Shown here: one piece after another, positions 7,380-17,770 of the stretch | Numbering within the stretch: the first letter of the stretch is position 1 | Layout: each line of letters starts with the position of its first letter | Assembly (NCBI GenBank): GCA_947396885.1 | Contig: OX377204.1 | Location: 53,369,139 to 53,433,138 of the forward strand | DNA from: Heligmosomoides polygyrus polygyrus | Taxonomy: Eukaryota > Nematoda > Chromadorea > Rhabditida > Heligmosomidae | Direction of reading: 5' to 3' | DNA: 64,000 nt | The notes under the pieces: model-generated | What the model saw: only the letters and a program-made list of their open reading frames with translations | Database searches by the model: none | Told to the model about the DNA's origin: nothing | Program-made: the position numbers and the translations under genes

Positions 7380-7517
7380 AATCGTTTTGCAATGTTCCGT
7401 GATGCGCAGATTGGGGGGATGGGAGCTAGCGAGTACACGTACGCGGTGGCCGGCTCAATGATGAAGTTTTTCGTGGACGCAATGGGCTTGATGCTCGATG
7501 CCCGTCGACGGCGCTAT

Positions 7518-7599
7518 GCAGCAACGTCCGAGTGCTTAAGGAGATTGACTAGAAATCAATTGGTCTCTGCCCGCGCAGGTTCGAATCCTACTCGCTGAG
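7518..7599 (+). pseudogene. tRNA-Ser(AGA)-like, class P
   Basis: As 554. Confidence 0.75.
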
Positions 7600-7737
7600 A
7601 ATCGTTTTGCAATGGTCCGTGATGCGCAGGTTGCGTGGATGGGAGCTAGCGAGTACACGTACGCGGTGGTCCGCTAGGAGATGAAGTTGTTCGTGGACGC
7701 AATGGGCTTGATGCTCGATGCCTGTCGACGGTGCTAT

Positions 7738-7819
7738 GCAGCGATGTCCAAGTGGTTAAGGAGAATGACTCGAAATCAATTGGGCTCTGCCCGCGCAGGT
7801 TCGAATCCTGCTCGCTGCG
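7738..7819 (+). tRNA. tRNA-Ser(CGA), class K
   Basis: As 2076. Confidence 0.75.
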
Positions 7820-7955
7820 AATCGTTTTGCAATGTTCCGTGATGCGCAGATTGGGTTTATGGGAGCTAGCGAGTACACGTACGGTGGTCCGCTAGGAGAT
7901 GAAGTTCTTCGTGGACGCAATTCGCTTGATGCACGATGCCCGTCGACGGCGCTAT

Positions 7956-8037
7956 GCAGCAACGTCCGAGAGCTTAAGGAGATTGACTAGAAATCAATTG
8001 GGCTCTGCCCGCGCAGGTTCGAATCCTGCTCGCTGCG
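7956..8037 (+). pseudogene. tRNA-Ser(AGA)-like, class Q
   Basis: As 2294. Confidence 0.68.
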
Positions 8038-8166
8038 AGTCATTTTGCAATGATCCGTGATGCGCAGATTGGGTGGATGGGAGCTAGCGAGTACACGTAC
8101 GGTGGTCCGCTAGGAGGTGAAGTTCTTCGTGGACGCAATGGGCTCCATGCCTGTCGGCGGTGCTAT

Positions 8167-8248
8167 GCAGCGATGTCCGAGTGGTTAAGGAGATTGACTA
8201 GAAATCAATTGGGCTCTGCCCGCGCAGGTTCGAATCCTACTCGCTGCG
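8167..8248 (+). tRNA. tRNA-Ser(AGA), class M
   Basis: As 1203. Confidence 0.85.
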
Positions 8249-8379
8249 AATCGTTTTGCAATGGTCCGTGATGCGCATGTAGCGTGGATGGGAGCTAGCG
8301 ACTACTCTTACGCGGTGGTTCGCTAGGAGATGAAGTTGTTCGTGGACGCAATGGGCTCCATGCCTGTCGACGGTGCTAT

Positions 8380-8461
8380 GTAGCGATGTCCGAGTGGTTA
8401 AGGAGATTGACTCGAAATCAATTGGGCTCTGCCCGCGCAGGTTCGAATCCTGCTCGCTGCG
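8380..8461 (+). tRNA. tRNA-Ser(CGA), class G
   Basis: As 1416 but with an intact T stem (CCTGC); only the T2-G71 wobble remains. Confidence 0.88.
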
Positions 8462-8592
8462 AATCGTTTTGCAATGTTCCGTGATGCGCAGATTGGGGGG
8501 ATGGGAGCTAGCGAGTACACGTACGCGGTGGTCCGCTAGGAGATGAAGTTCTTCGTGGACGCAATGGGCTCCATGCCTGTCGGCGGTGCTAT

Positions 8593-8674
8593 GCAGCGAT
8601 GTCCGAGTGGTTAAGGAGATTGACTAGAAATCAATTGGGCTCTGCCCGCGCAGGTTCGAATCCTGCTCGCTGCG
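8593..8674 (+). tRNA. tRNA-Ser(AGA), class A1
   Basis: As 5762. Confidence 0.95.
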
Positions 8675-8812
8675 AATCATTTTGCAATGGTCCGTGATGC
8701 GCAGATTGGGTGGATGGGAGCTAGCGAGTACACGTAAGCGGTGGTCCGCTAGGAGATGAAGTTGTTCGTGGACGCAATTGGATTGATGCTCGATGCCCGT
8801 CGACGGCGCTAT

Positions 8813-8894
8813 GCAGCGATGTCCGAGTGGTTAAGGAGATTGACTAGAAATCAATTGGGCTCTGCCCGCGCAGGTTCGAATCCTGCTCGCTGCG
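8813..8894 (+). tRNA. tRNA-Ser(AGA), class A2
   Basis: As 114. Confidence 0.92.
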
Positions 8895-9032
8895 AATCGT
8901 ATTGCAATGGTCCGTGATGCGCAGATTGGGTGGAGAGGAGCTATCGAGTACACGTACGCGGTGGCCGGCTCAATGATGAAGTTTTTCGTGGACGCAATGG
9001 GCTTGATGCTCGATGCCCGTCGACGGTGCTAT

Positions 9033-9114
9033 GCAGCGATGTCCGAGTGGTTAAGGAGATTGACTAGAAATCAATTAGGCTCTGCCCGCGCAGGTTCGAA
9101 TCCTCCTCGCTGCG
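9033..9114 (+). tRNA. tRNA-Ser(AGA), class R
   Basis: As 334. Confidence 0.75.
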
Positions 9115-9252
9115 AATCGTATTGCAATGGTCCATGATGCGCACATTGGGTGGAGGGGAGCTATCGAGTACACGTACGCGGTGGCCGGCTCAATGATGAA
9201 GTTTTTCGTGGACGCAATGGGCTTGATGCTCGATGCCCGTCGACGGCGCTAT

Positions 9253-9334
9253 GCAGCAACGTCCGAGTGCTTAAGGAGATTGACTAGAAATCAATTGGTC
9301 TCTGCCCGCGCAGGTTCGAATCCTACTCGCTGAG
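9253..9334 (+). pseudogene. tRNA-Ser(AGA)-like, class P
   Basis: As 554. Confidence 0.75.
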
Positions 9335-9472
9335 AATCGTTTTGCAATGGTCCGTGATGCGCAGGTTGCGTGGATGGGAGCTAGCGAGTACACGTACGCG
9401 GTGGTCCGCTAGGAGATGAAGTTGTTCGTGGACGCAATGGGCTTGATGCTCGATGCCTGTCGACGGTGCTAT

Positions 9473-9554
9473 GCAGCGATGTCCAAGTGGTTAAGGAGAT
9501 TGACTCGAAATCAATTGGGCTCTGCCCGCGCAGGTTCGAATCCTGCTCGCTGCG
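9473..9554 (+). tRNA. tRNA-Ser(CGA), class K
   Basis: As 774, anticodon stem intact. Confidence 0.82.
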
Positions 9555-9690
9555 AATCGTTTTGCAATGTTCCGTGATGCGCAGATTGGGTGGATGGGAG
9601 CTAGCGAGTACACGTACGGTGGTCCGCTAGGAGATGAAGTTCTTCGTGGACGCAATTCGCTTGATGCACGATGCCCGTCGACGGCGCTAT

Positions 9691-9772
9691 GCAGCAACGT
9701 CCGAGTGCTTAAGGAGATTGACTAGAAATCAATTGGGCTCTGCCCGCGCAGGTTCAAATCCTGCTCGCTGCG
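9691..9772 (+). pseudogene. tRNA-Ser(AGA)-like, class Q
   Basis: As 992, plus a private T-loop change (ttcaaat) inside the B box. Confidence 0.68.
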
Positions 9773-9901
9773 AGTCATTTTGCAATGGTCCGTGATGCGC
9801 AGATTGGGTGGATGGGAGCTAGCGAGTACACGTACGGTGGTCCGCTAGGAGGTGAAGTTCTTCGTGGACGCAATGGGCTCCATGCCTGTCGGCGGTGCTA
9901 T

Positions 9902-9983
9902 GCAGCGATGTCCGAGTGGTTAAGGAGATTGACTAGAAATCAATTGGGCTCTGCCCGCGCAGGTTCGAATCCTACTCGCTGCG
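9902..9983 (+). tRNA. tRNA-Ser(AGA), class M
   Basis: As 1203. Confidence 0.85.
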
Positions 9984-10114
9984 AATCGTTTTGCAATGGT
10001 CCGTGATGCGCATGTAGCGTGGATGGGAGCTAGCGACTACTCTTACGCGGTGGTTCGCTAGGAGATGAAGTTGTTCGTGGACGCAATGGGCTCCATGCCT
10101 GTCGACGGTGCTAT

Positions 10115-10196
10115 GTAGCGATGTCCGAGTGGTTAAGGAGATTGACTCGAAATCAATTGGGCTCTGCCCGCGCAGGTTCGAATCCTACTCGCTGCG
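10115..10196 (+). tRNA. tRNA-Ser(CGA), class G
   Basis: As 1416. Confidence 0.78.
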
Positions 10197-10334
10197 AATC
10201 GTTTTGCAATGGTCCGTGATGCGCATGTAGCGTGGATGGGAGCTAGCTAGTACACGTACGCGGTGGTCCGCTAGGAGATCGAGTTGTTCGTGGACGCAAT
10301 GGGCTTGATGCTCGATGCCTGTCGACGGTGCTAT

Positions 10335-10416
10335 GCAGCGATGTCCGAGTGGTTAAGGAGATTGACTAGAAATCAATTGGCCTCTCCCCGCGCAGGTTCG
10401 AATCCCTCTCGCTGCA
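10335..10416 (+). pseudogene. tRNA-Ser(AGA)-like, class S
   Basis: As 1636, including ctccccgc. Confidence 0.65.
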
Positions 10417-10554
10417 AATCGTATTGCAATGGTCCGCGATGCGCAGATTGGGTGGAGGGGAGCTATCGAGTACACGTTCGCGGTGGCCGGCTCAATGATG
10501 AAGTTTTTCGTGGACGCAATGGGCTTGATGCTCGATGCCCGTCGACGGTGCTAT

Positions 10555-10636
10555 GCAGCGATGTCCGAGTGGTTAAGGAGATTGACTAGAAATCAATTAG
10601 GCTCTGCCCGCGCAGGTTCGAATCCTCCTCGCTGCG
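10555..10636 (+). tRNA. tRNA-Ser(AGA), class R
   Basis: As 334. Confidence 0.75.
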
Positions 10637-10774
10637 AATCGTATTGCAATGGTCCATGATGCGCACATTGGGTGGAGGGGAGCTATCGAGTACACGTACG
10701 CGGTGGCCGGCTCAATGATGAAGTTGTTCGTGGACGCAATGGGCTTGATGCTCGATGCCTGTCGACGGTGCTAT

Positions 10775-10856
10775 GCAGCGATGTCCAAGTGGTTAAGGAG
10801 AATGACTCGAAATCAATTGGGCTCTGCCCGCGCAGGTTCGAATCCTGCTCGCTGCG
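10775..10856 (+). tRNA. tRNA-Ser(CGA), class K
   Basis: As 2076. Confidence 0.75.
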
Positions 10857-10992
10857 AATCGTTTTGCAATGTTCCGTGATGCGCAGATTGGGTTTATGGG
10901 AGCTAGCGAGTACACGTACGGTGGTCCGCTAGGAGATGAAGTTCTTCGTGGACGCAATTCGCTTGATGCACGATGCCCGTCGACGGCGCTAT

Positions 10993-11074
10993 GCAGCAAC
11001 GTCCGAGAGCTTAAGGAGATTGACTAGAAATCAATTGGGCTCTGCCCGCGCAGGTTCGAATCCTGCTCGCTGCG
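10993..11074 (+). pseudogene. tRNA-Ser(AGA)-like, class Q
   Basis: As 2294. Confidence 0.68.
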
Positions 11075-11203
11075 AGTCATTTTGCAATGATCCGTGATGC
11101 GCAGATTGGGTGGATGGGAGCTAGCGAGTACACGTACGGTGGTCCGCTAGGAGGTGAAGTTCTTCGTGGACGCAATGGGCTCCATGCCTGTCGGCGGTGC
11201 TAT

Positions 11204-11285
11204 GCAGCGATGTCCGAGTGGTTAAGGAGATTGACTAGAAATCAATTGGGCTCTGCCCGCGCAGGTTCGAATCCTACTCGCTGCG
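11204..11285 (+). tRNA. tRNA-Ser(AGA), class M
   Basis: As 1203. Confidence 0.85.
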
Positions 11286-11416
11286 AATCGTTTTGCAATG
11301 GTCCGTGATGCGCATGTAGCGTGGATGGGAGCTAGCGACTACTCTTACGCGGTGGTTCGCTAGGAGATGAAGTTGTTCGTGGACGCAATGGGCTCCATGC
11401 CTGTCGACGGTGCTAT

Positions 11417-11498
11417 GTAGCGATGTCCGAGTGGTTAAGGAGATTGACTCGAAATCAATTGGGCTCTGCCCGCGCAGGTTCGAATCCTACTCGCTGCG
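11417..11498 (+). tRNA. tRNA-Ser(CGA), class G
   Basis: As 1416; lacks the tcattt change of its homologue at 4898. Confidence 0.78.
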
Positions 11499-11636
11499 AA
11501 TCGTTTTGCAATGGTCCGTGATGCGCATGTAGCGTGGATGGGAGCTAGCTAGTACACGTACGCGGTGGTCCGCTAGGAGATCGAGTTGTTCGTGGACGCA
11601 ATGGGCTTGATGCTCGATGCCTGTCGACGGTGCTAT

Positions 11637-11718
11637 GCAGCGATGTCCGAGTGGTTAAGGAGATTGACTAGAAATCAATTGGACTCTGCCCGCGCAGGTT
11701 CGAATCCCTCTCGCTGCA
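11637..11718 (+). pseudogene. tRNA-Ser(AGA)-like, class S
   Basis: As 5118 (GGAC variable arm). Confidence 0.65.
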
Positions 11719-11856
11719 AATCGTATTGCAATGGTCCGCGATGCGCAGATTGGGTGGAGGGGAGCTATCGAGTACACGTACGCGGTGGTCCGCTAGGAGA
11801 TGAAGTTGTTCGTGGACGCAATTGGCTTGATGCTCGATGCCTGTCGGCGGTGCTAT

Positions 11857-11938
11857 GCAGCGATGTCCGAGTGCTTAAGGAGATTGACTAGAAATCAATT
11901 GGGCTCTGCCCGCGCATGTTCGAATCCTGCTCGCTGCG
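11857..11938 (+). pseudogene. tRNA-Ser(AGA)-like, class V
   Basis: As 5338. Confidence 0.65.
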
Positions 11939-12067
11939 AATCATTTTGCAATGGTCCGTGATGCGCAGATTGGGTGGATGGGAGCTAGCGAGTACACGTA
12001 CGGTGGTCCGCTAGGAGATGAAGTTCTTCGTGGACGCAATGGGCTCCATGCCTGTCGGCGGTGCTAT

Positions 12068-12149
12068 GCAGCGATGTCCGAGTGGTTAAGGAGATTGACT
12101 CGAAATCAATTGGGCTCTGCCCGCGCAGGTTCGAATCCTGCTCGCTGCG
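12068..12149 (+). tRNA. tRNA-Ser(CGA), class C1
   Basis: As 5549. Confidence 0.95.
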
Positions 12150-12280
12150 AATCGTTTTGCAATGTTCCGTGATGCGCAGATTGGGGGGATGGGAGCTAGC
12201 GAGTACACGTACGCGGTGGTCCGCTAGGAGATGAAGTTCTTCGTGGACGCAATGGGCTCCATGCCTGTCGGCGGTGCTAT

Positions 12281-12362
12281 GCAGCGATGTCCGAGTGGTT
12301 AAGGAGATTGACTAGAAATCAATTGGGCTCTGCCCGCGCAGGTTCGAATCCTGCTCGCTGCG
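12281..12362 (+). tRNA. tRNA-Ser(AGA), class A1
   Basis: As 5762. Confidence 0.95.
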
Positions 12363-12500
12363 AATCATTTTGCAATGGTCCGTGATGCGCAGATTGGGTG
12401 GATGGGAGCTAGCGAGTACATGTAAGCGGTGGTCCGCTAGGAGATGAAGTTGTTCGTGGACGCAATTGGATTGATGCTCGATGCCCGTCGACGGCGCTAT

Positions 12501-12582
12501 GCAGCGATGTCCGAGTGGTTAAGGAGATTGACTAGAAATCAATTGGGCTCTCCCCGCGCAGGTTCGAATCCTGCTCGCTGCG
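12501..12582 (+). tRNA. tRNA-Ser(AGA), class A2 variant
   Basis: As 5982. Confidence 0.85.
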
Positions 12583-12720
12583 AATCGTATTGCAATAGTC
12601 CGTGATGCGCAGATTGGGTGGAGGGGAGCTATCGAGTACACGTACGCGGTGGCCGGCTCAATGATGAAGTTTTTCGTGGACGCAATGGGCTTGATGCTCG
12701 ATGCCCGTCGACGGTGCTAT

Positions 12721-12802
12721 GCAGCGATGTCCGAGTGGTTAAGGAGATTGACTAGAAATCAATTAGGCTCTGCCCGCGCAGGTTCGAATCCTCCTCGCTG
12801 CG
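12721..12802 (+). tRNA. tRNA-Ser(AGA), class R
   Basis: As 334. Confidence 0.75.
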
Positions 12803-12940
12803 AATCGTATTGCAATGGTCCATGATGCGCACATTGGGTGGAGGGGAGCTATCGAGTACACGTACGCGGTGGCCGGCTCAATGATGAAGTTTTTCGTGGA
12901 CGCAATGGGCTTGATGCTCGATGCCTGTCGACGGTGCTAT

Positions 12941-13022
12941 GCAGCGATGTCCAAGTGGTTAAGGAGAATGACTCGAAATCAATTGGGCTCTGCCCGCGCA
13001 GGTTCGAATCCTGCTCGCTGCG
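12941..13022 (+). tRNA. tRNA-Ser(CGA), class K
   Basis: As 6422. Confidence 0.75.
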
Positions 13023-13158
13023 AATCGTTTTGCAATGTTCCGTGATGCGCAGATTGGGTTTATGGGAGCTAGCGAGTACACGTACGGTGGTCCGCTAGGA
13101 GATGAAGTTCTTCGTGGACGCAATTCGCTTGATGCACGATGCCCGTCGACGGCGCTAT

Positions 13159-13240
13159 GCAGCAACGTCCGAGAGCTTAAGGAGATTGACTAGAAATCAA
13201 TTGGGCTCTGCCCGCGCAGGTTCGAATCCTGCTCGCTGCG
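13159..13240 (+). pseudogene. tRNA-Ser(AGA)-like, class Q
   Basis: As 2294. Confidence 0.68.
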
Positions 13241-13369
13241 AGTCATTTTGCAATGATCCGTGATGCGCAGATTGGGTGGATGGGAGCTAGCGAGTACACG
13301 TACGGTGGTCCGCTAGGAGGTGAAGTTCTTCGTGGACGCAATGGGCTCCATGCCTGTCGGCGGTGCTAT

Positions 13370-13451
13370 GCAGCGATGTCCGAGTGGTTAAGGAGATTGA
13401 CTAGAAATCAATTGGGCTCTGCCCGCGCAGGTTCGAATCCTACTCGCTGCG
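13370..13451 (+). tRNA. tRNA-Ser(AGA), class M
   Basis: As 1203. Confidence 0.85.
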
Positions 13452-13582
13452 AATCGTTTTGCAATGGTCCGTGATGCGCATGTAGCGTGGATGGGAGCTA
13501 GCGACTACTCTTACGCGGTGGTTCGCTAGGAGATGAAGTTGTTCGTGGACGCAATGGGCTCCATGCCTGTCGACGGTGCTAT

Positions 13583-13664
13583 GTAGCGATGTCCGAGTGG
13601 TTAAGGAGATTGACTCGAAATCAATTGGGCTCTGCCCGCGCAGGTTCGAATCCTGCTCGCTGCG
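13583..13664 (+). tRNA. tRNA-Ser(CGA), class G
   Basis: As 8380, T stem intact. Confidence 0.88.
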
Positions 13665-13795
13665 AATCGTTTTGCAATGTTCCGTGATGCGCAGATTGGG
13701 GGGATGGGAGCTAGCGAGTACACGTACGCGGTGGTCCGCTAGGAGATGAAGTTCTTCGTGGACGCAATGGGCTCCATGCCTGTCGGCGGTGCTAT

Positions 13796-13877
13796 GCAGC
13801 GATGTCCGAGTGGTTAAGGAGATTGACTAGAAATCAATTGGGCTCTGCCCGCGCAGGTTCGAATCCTGCTCGCTGCG
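13796..13877 (+). tRNA. tRNA-Ser(AGA), class A1
   Basis: As 5762. Confidence 0.95.
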
Positions 13878-14015
13878 AATCATTTTGCAATGGTCCGTGA
13901 TGCGCAGATTGGGTGGATGGGAGCTAGCGAGTACACGTAAGCGGTGGTCCGCTAGGAGATGAAGTTGTTCGTGGACGCAATTGGATTGATGCTCGATGCC
14001 CGTCGACGGCGCTAT

Positions 14016-14097
14016 GCAGCGATGTCCGAGTGGTTAAGGAGATTGACTAGAAATCAATTGGGCTCTGCCCGCGCAGGTTCGAATCCTGCTCGCTGCG
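14016..14097 (+). tRNA. tRNA-Ser(AGA), class A2
   Basis: As 114. Confidence 0.92.
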
Positions 14098-14235
14098 AAT
14101 CGTATTGCAATGGTCCGTGATGCGCAGATTGGGTGGAGAGGAGCTATCGAGTACACGTACGCGGTGGCCGGCTCAATGATGAAGTTTTTCGTGGACGCAA
14201 TGGGCTTGATGCTCGATGCCCGTCGACGGTGCTAT

Positions 14236-14317
14236 GCAGCGATGTCCGAGTGGTTAAGGAGATTGACTAGAAATCAATTAGGCTCTGCCCGCGCAGGTTC
14301 GAATCCTCCTCGCTGCG
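14236..14317 (+). tRNA. tRNA-Ser(AGA), class R
   Basis: As 334. Confidence 0.75.
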
Positions 14318-14455
14318 AATCGTATTGCAATGGTCCATGATGCGCACATTGGGTGGAGGGGAGCTATCGAGTACACGTACGCGGTGGCCGGCTCAATGAT
14401 GAAGTTTTTCGTGGACGCAATGGGCTTGATGCTCGATGCCCGTCGACGGCGCTAT

Positions 14456-14537
14456 GCAGCAACGTCCGAGTGCTTAAGGAGATTGACTAGAAATCAATTG
14501 GTCTCTGCCCGCGCAGGTTCGAATCCTGCTCGCTGCG
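14456..14537 (+). pseudogene. tRNA-Ser(AGA)-like, P hybrid
   Basis: 5' part as 554 (GCAGCAA, C8, GTGCTTAA, GGTC), but the T stem and acceptor 3' strand are intact (CCTGC, gctgcg) and the trailer leads into a C1-type spacer. The class switch lies between the variable arm and the T stem. Confidence 0.7.
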
Positions 14538-14668
14538 AATCGTTTTGCAATGTTCCGTGATGCGCAGATTGGGGGGATGGGAGCTAGCGAGTACACGTAC
14601 GCGGTGGTCCGCTAGGAGATGAAGTTCTTCGTGGACGCAATGGGCTCCATGCCTGTCGGCGGTGCTAT

Positions 14669-14750
14669 GCAGCGATGTCCGAGTGGTTAAGGAGATTGAC
14701 TAGAAATCAATTGGGCTCTGCCCGCGCAGGTTCGAATCCTGCTCGCTGCG
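14669..14750 (+). tRNA. tRNA-Ser(AGA), class A1
   Basis: As 5762. Confidence 0.95.
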
Positions 14751-14888
14751 AATCATTTTGCAATGGTCCGTGATGCGCAGATTGGGTGGATGGGAGCTAG
14801 CGAGTACACGTACGCGGTGGCCGGCTCAATGATGAAGTTTTTCGTGGACGCAATGGGCTTGATGCTCGATGCCCGTCGACGGTGCTAT

Positions 14889-14970
14889 GCAGCGATGTCC
14901 GAGTGGTTAAGGAGATTGACTAGAAATCAATTAGGCTCTGCCCGCGCAGGTTCGAATCCTCCTCGCTGCG
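14889..14970 (+). tRNA. tRNA-Ser(AGA), class R
   Basis: As 334, but follows an A1 unit with T4, not A2. Confidence 0.75.
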
Positions 14971-15108
14971 AATCGTATTGCAATGGTCCATGATGCGCAC
15001 ATTGGGTGGAGGGGAGCTATCGAGTACACGTACGCGGTGGCCGGCTCAATGATGAAGTTTTTCGTGGACGCAATGGGCTTGATGCTCGATGCCCGTCGAC
15101 GGCGCTAT

Positions 15109-15190
15109 GCAGCAACGTCCGAGTGCTTAAGGAGATTGACTAGAAATCAATTGGTCTCTGCCCGCGCAGGTTCGAATCCTACTCGCTGAG
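15109..15190 (+). pseudogene. tRNA-Ser(AGA)-like, class P
   Basis: As 554. Confidence 0.75.
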
Positions 15191-15328
15191 AATCGTTTTG
15201 CAATGGTCCGTGATGCGCAGGTTGCGTGGATGGGAGCTAGCGAGTACACGTACGCGGTGGTCCGCTAGGAGATGAAGTTGTTCGTGGACGCAATGGGCTT
15301 GATGCTCGATGCCTGTCGACGGTGCTAT

Positions 15329-15410
15329 GCAGCGATGTCCAAGTGGTTAAGGAGAATGACTCGAAATCAATTGGGCTCTGCCCGCGCAGGTTCGAATCCT
15401 GCTCGCTGCG
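15329..15410 (+). tRNA. tRNA-Ser(CGA), class K
   Basis: As 2076. Confidence 0.75.
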
Positions 15411-15546
15411 AATCGTTTTGCAATGTTCCGTGATGCGCAGATTGGGTTTATGGGAGCTAGCGAGTACACGTACGGTGGTCCGCTAGGAGATGAAGTTCTT
15501 CGTGGACGCAATTCGCTTGATGCACGATGCCCGTCGACGGCGCTAT

Positions 15547-15628
15547 GCAGCAACGTCCGAGTGCTTAAGGAGATTGACTAGAAATCAATTGGGCTCTGCC
15601 CGCGCAGGTTCGAATCCTGCTCGCTGCG
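15547..15628 (+). pseudogene. tRNA-Ser(AGA)-like, class Q
   Basis: As 992. Confidence 0.7.
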
Positions 15629-15757
15629 AGTCATTTTGCAATGATCCGTGATGCGCAGATTGGGTGGATGGGAGCTAGCGAGTACACGTACGGTGGTCCG
15701 CTAGGAGGTGAAGTTCTTCGTGGACGCAATGGGCTCCATGCCTGTCGGCGGTGCTAT

Positions 15758-15839
15758 GCAGCGATGTCCGAGTGGTTAAGGAGATTGACTAGAAATCAAT
15801 TGGGCTCTGCCCGCGCAGGTTCGAATCCTACTCGCTGCG
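15758..15839 (+). tRNA. tRNA-Ser(AGA), class M
   Basis: As 1203; followed by S with no G unit between. Confidence 0.85.
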
Positions 15840-15977
15840 AATCGTTTTGCAATGGTCCGTGATGCGCATGTAGCGTGGATGGGAGCTAGCGAGTACACGT
15901 ACGCGGTGGTCCGCTAGGAGATCGAGTTGTTCGTGGACGCAATGGGCTTGATGCTCGATGCCTGTCGACGGTGCTAT

Positions 15978-16059
15978 GCAGCGATGTCCGAGTGGTTAAG
16001 GAGATTGACTAGAAATCAATTGGCCTCTGCCCGCGCAGGTTCGAATCCCTCTCGCTGCA
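15978..16059 (+). pseudogene. tRNA-Ser(AGA)-like, class S
   Basis: As 1636 but with the 3' variable strand intact (ctgcccgc). Confidence 0.66.
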
Positions 16060-16197
16060 AATCGTATTGCAATGGTCCGCGATGCGCAGATTGGGTGGAG
16101 GGGAGCTATCGAGTACACGTACGCGGTGGTCCGCTAGGAGATGAAGTTGTTCGTGGACGCAATTGGCTTGATGCTCGATGCCTGTCGGCGGTGCTAT

Positions 16198-16279
16198 GCA
16201 GCGATGTCCGAGTGCTTAAGGAGATTGACTAGAAATCAATTGGGCTCTGCCCGCGCATGTTCGAATCCTGCTCGCTGCG
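16198..16279 (+). pseudogene. tRNA-Ser(AGA)-like, class V
   Basis: As 5338. Confidence 0.65.
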
Positions 16280-16410
16280 AATCATTTTGCAATGGTCCGT
16301 GATGCGCAGATTGGGTGGATGGGAGCTAGCGAGTACACGTACGCGGTGGTCCGCTAGGAGATGAAGTTCTTCGTGGACGCAATGGGCTCCATGCCTGTCG
16401 GCGGTGCTAT

Positions 16411-16492
16411 GCAGCGATGTCCGAGTGGTTAAGGAGATTGACTCGAAATCAATTGGGCTCTGCCCGCGCAGGTTCGAATCCTGCTCGCTGCG
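16411..16492 (+). tRNA. tRNA-Ser(CGA), class C1
   Basis: As 5549, with a 213-bp rather than 211-bp step before it. Confidence 0.95.
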
Positions 16493-16623
16493 AATCGTTT
16501 TGCAATGTTCCGTGATGCGCAGATTGGGGGGATGGGAGCTAGCGAGTACACGTACGCGGTGGTCCGCTAGGAGATGAAGTTCTTCGTGGACGCAATGGGC
16601 TCCATGCCTGTCGGCGGTGCTAT

Positions 16624-16705
16624 GCAGCGATGTCCGAGTGGTTAAGGAGATTGACTAGAAATCAATTGGGCTCTGCCCGCGCAGGTTCGAATCCTGCTCG
16701 CTGCG
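16624..16705 (+). tRNA. tRNA-Ser(AGA), class A1
   Basis: As 5762. Confidence 0.95.
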
Positions 16706-16834
16706 AATCATTTTGCAATGGTCCGTGATGCGCAGATTGGGTGGATGGGAGCTAGCGAGTACACGTACGGTGGTCCGCTAGGAGGTGAAGTTCTTCGTGG
16801 ACGCAATGGGCTCCATGCCTGTCGGCGGTGCTAT

Positions 16835-16916
16835 GCAGCGATGTCCGAGTGGTTAAGGAGATTGACTAGAAATCAATTGGCCTCTGCCCGCGCAGGTTCG
16901 AATCCCTCTCGCTGCA
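16835..16916 (+). pseudogene. tRNA-Ser(AGA)-like, class S
   Basis: As 15978, but the upstream spacer is M type: another hybrid joined inside the tRNA. Confidence 0.66.
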
Positions 16917-17054
16917 AATCGTATTGCAATGGTCCGCGATGCGCAGATTGGGTGGAGGGGAGCTATCGAGTACACGTACGCGGTGGTCCGCTAGGAGATG
17001 AAGTTGTTCGTGGACGCAATTGGCTTGATGCTCGATGCCTGTCGGCGGTGCTAT

Positions 17055-17136
17055 GCAGCGATGTCCGAGTGCTTAAGGAGATTGACTAGAAATCAATTGG
17101 GCTCTGCCCGCGCATGTTCGAATCCTGCTCGCTGCG
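17055..17136 (+). pseudogene. tRNA-Ser(AGA)-like, class V
   Basis: As 5338. Confidence 0.65.
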
Positions 17137-17265
17137 AATCATTTTGCAATGGTCCGTGATGCGCAGATTGGGTGGATGAGAGCTAGCGAGTACACGTACG
17201 GTGGTCCGCTAGGAGATGAAGTTCTTCGTGGACGCAATGGGCTCCATGCCTGTCGGCGGTGCTAT

Positions 17266-17347
17266 GCAGCGATGTCCGAGTGGTTAAGGAGATTGACTCG
17301 AAATCAATTGGGCTCTGCCCGCGCAGGTTCGAATCCTGCTCGCTGCG
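17266..17347 (+). tRNA. tRNA-Ser(CGA), class C1
   Basis: As 5549; private gatgagagc in the spacer before it. Confidence 0.95.
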
Positions 17348-17478
17348 AATCGTTTTGCAATGTTCCGTGATGCGCAGATTGGGGGGATGGGAGCTAGCGA
17401 GTACACGTACGCGGTGGTCCGCTAGGAGATGAAGTTCTTCGTGGACGCAATGGGCTCCATGCCTGTCGGCGGTGCTAT

Positions 17479-17560
17479 GCAGCGATGTCCGAGTGGTTAA
17501 GGAGATTGACTAGAAATCAATTGGGCTCTGCCCGCGCAGGTTCGAATCCTGCTCGCTGCG
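17479..17560 (+). tRNA. tRNA-Ser(AGA), class A1
   Basis: As 5762. Confidence 0.95.
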
Positions 17561-17689
17561 AATCATTTTGCAATGGTCCGTGATGCGCAGATTGGGTGGA
17601 TGGGAGCTAGCGAGTACACGTACGGTGGTCCGCTAGGAGGTGAAGTTCTTCGTGGACGCAATGGGCTCCATGCCTGTCGGCGGTGCTAT

Positions 17690-17770
17690 GCAGCGATGTC
17701 CGAGTGGTTAAGGAGATTGACTAGAAATCAATTGGGCTCTGCCGCGCAGGTTCGAATCCTACTCGCAGCG
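17690..17770 (+). pseudogene. tRNA-Ser(AGA)-like, class D (81 nt)
   Basis: Class D reference. One C is lost from the 3' strand of the variable arm (ctgccgcg), making the body 81 nt. Acceptor 3' strand TCGCAGC gives an A3-A70 mismatch, and CCTAC gives C50-A64. The trailer reads gttttacaatgg. Anticodon AGA, A and B boxes and T4 are kept. All 18 D units share exactly this lesion set, so they descend from one founder. Confidence 0.7.

Larger units (their letters stand above)
8700..11176 (+). repeat. 2.4-kb higher-order block, copy 3
   Basis: Matches 1-2477 at offset 8699 through all eleven tRNA units. It has a private change at the T loop of the unit at 9691 (ttcaaat). Confidence 0.85.
11083..13327 (+). 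repeat. 2.2-kb block M-G-S-V-C1-A1-A2-R-K-Q, copy 2
   Basis: Second copy of 4564-6808. It shares the ctccccgc variable-arm change of the A2 unit (5982 and 12501) and the atgtaagcgg spacer variant before it, so the copying is recent relative to those changes. The first copy's tcattt change in its G unit (4898) is absent here (11417). Confidence 0.8.
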
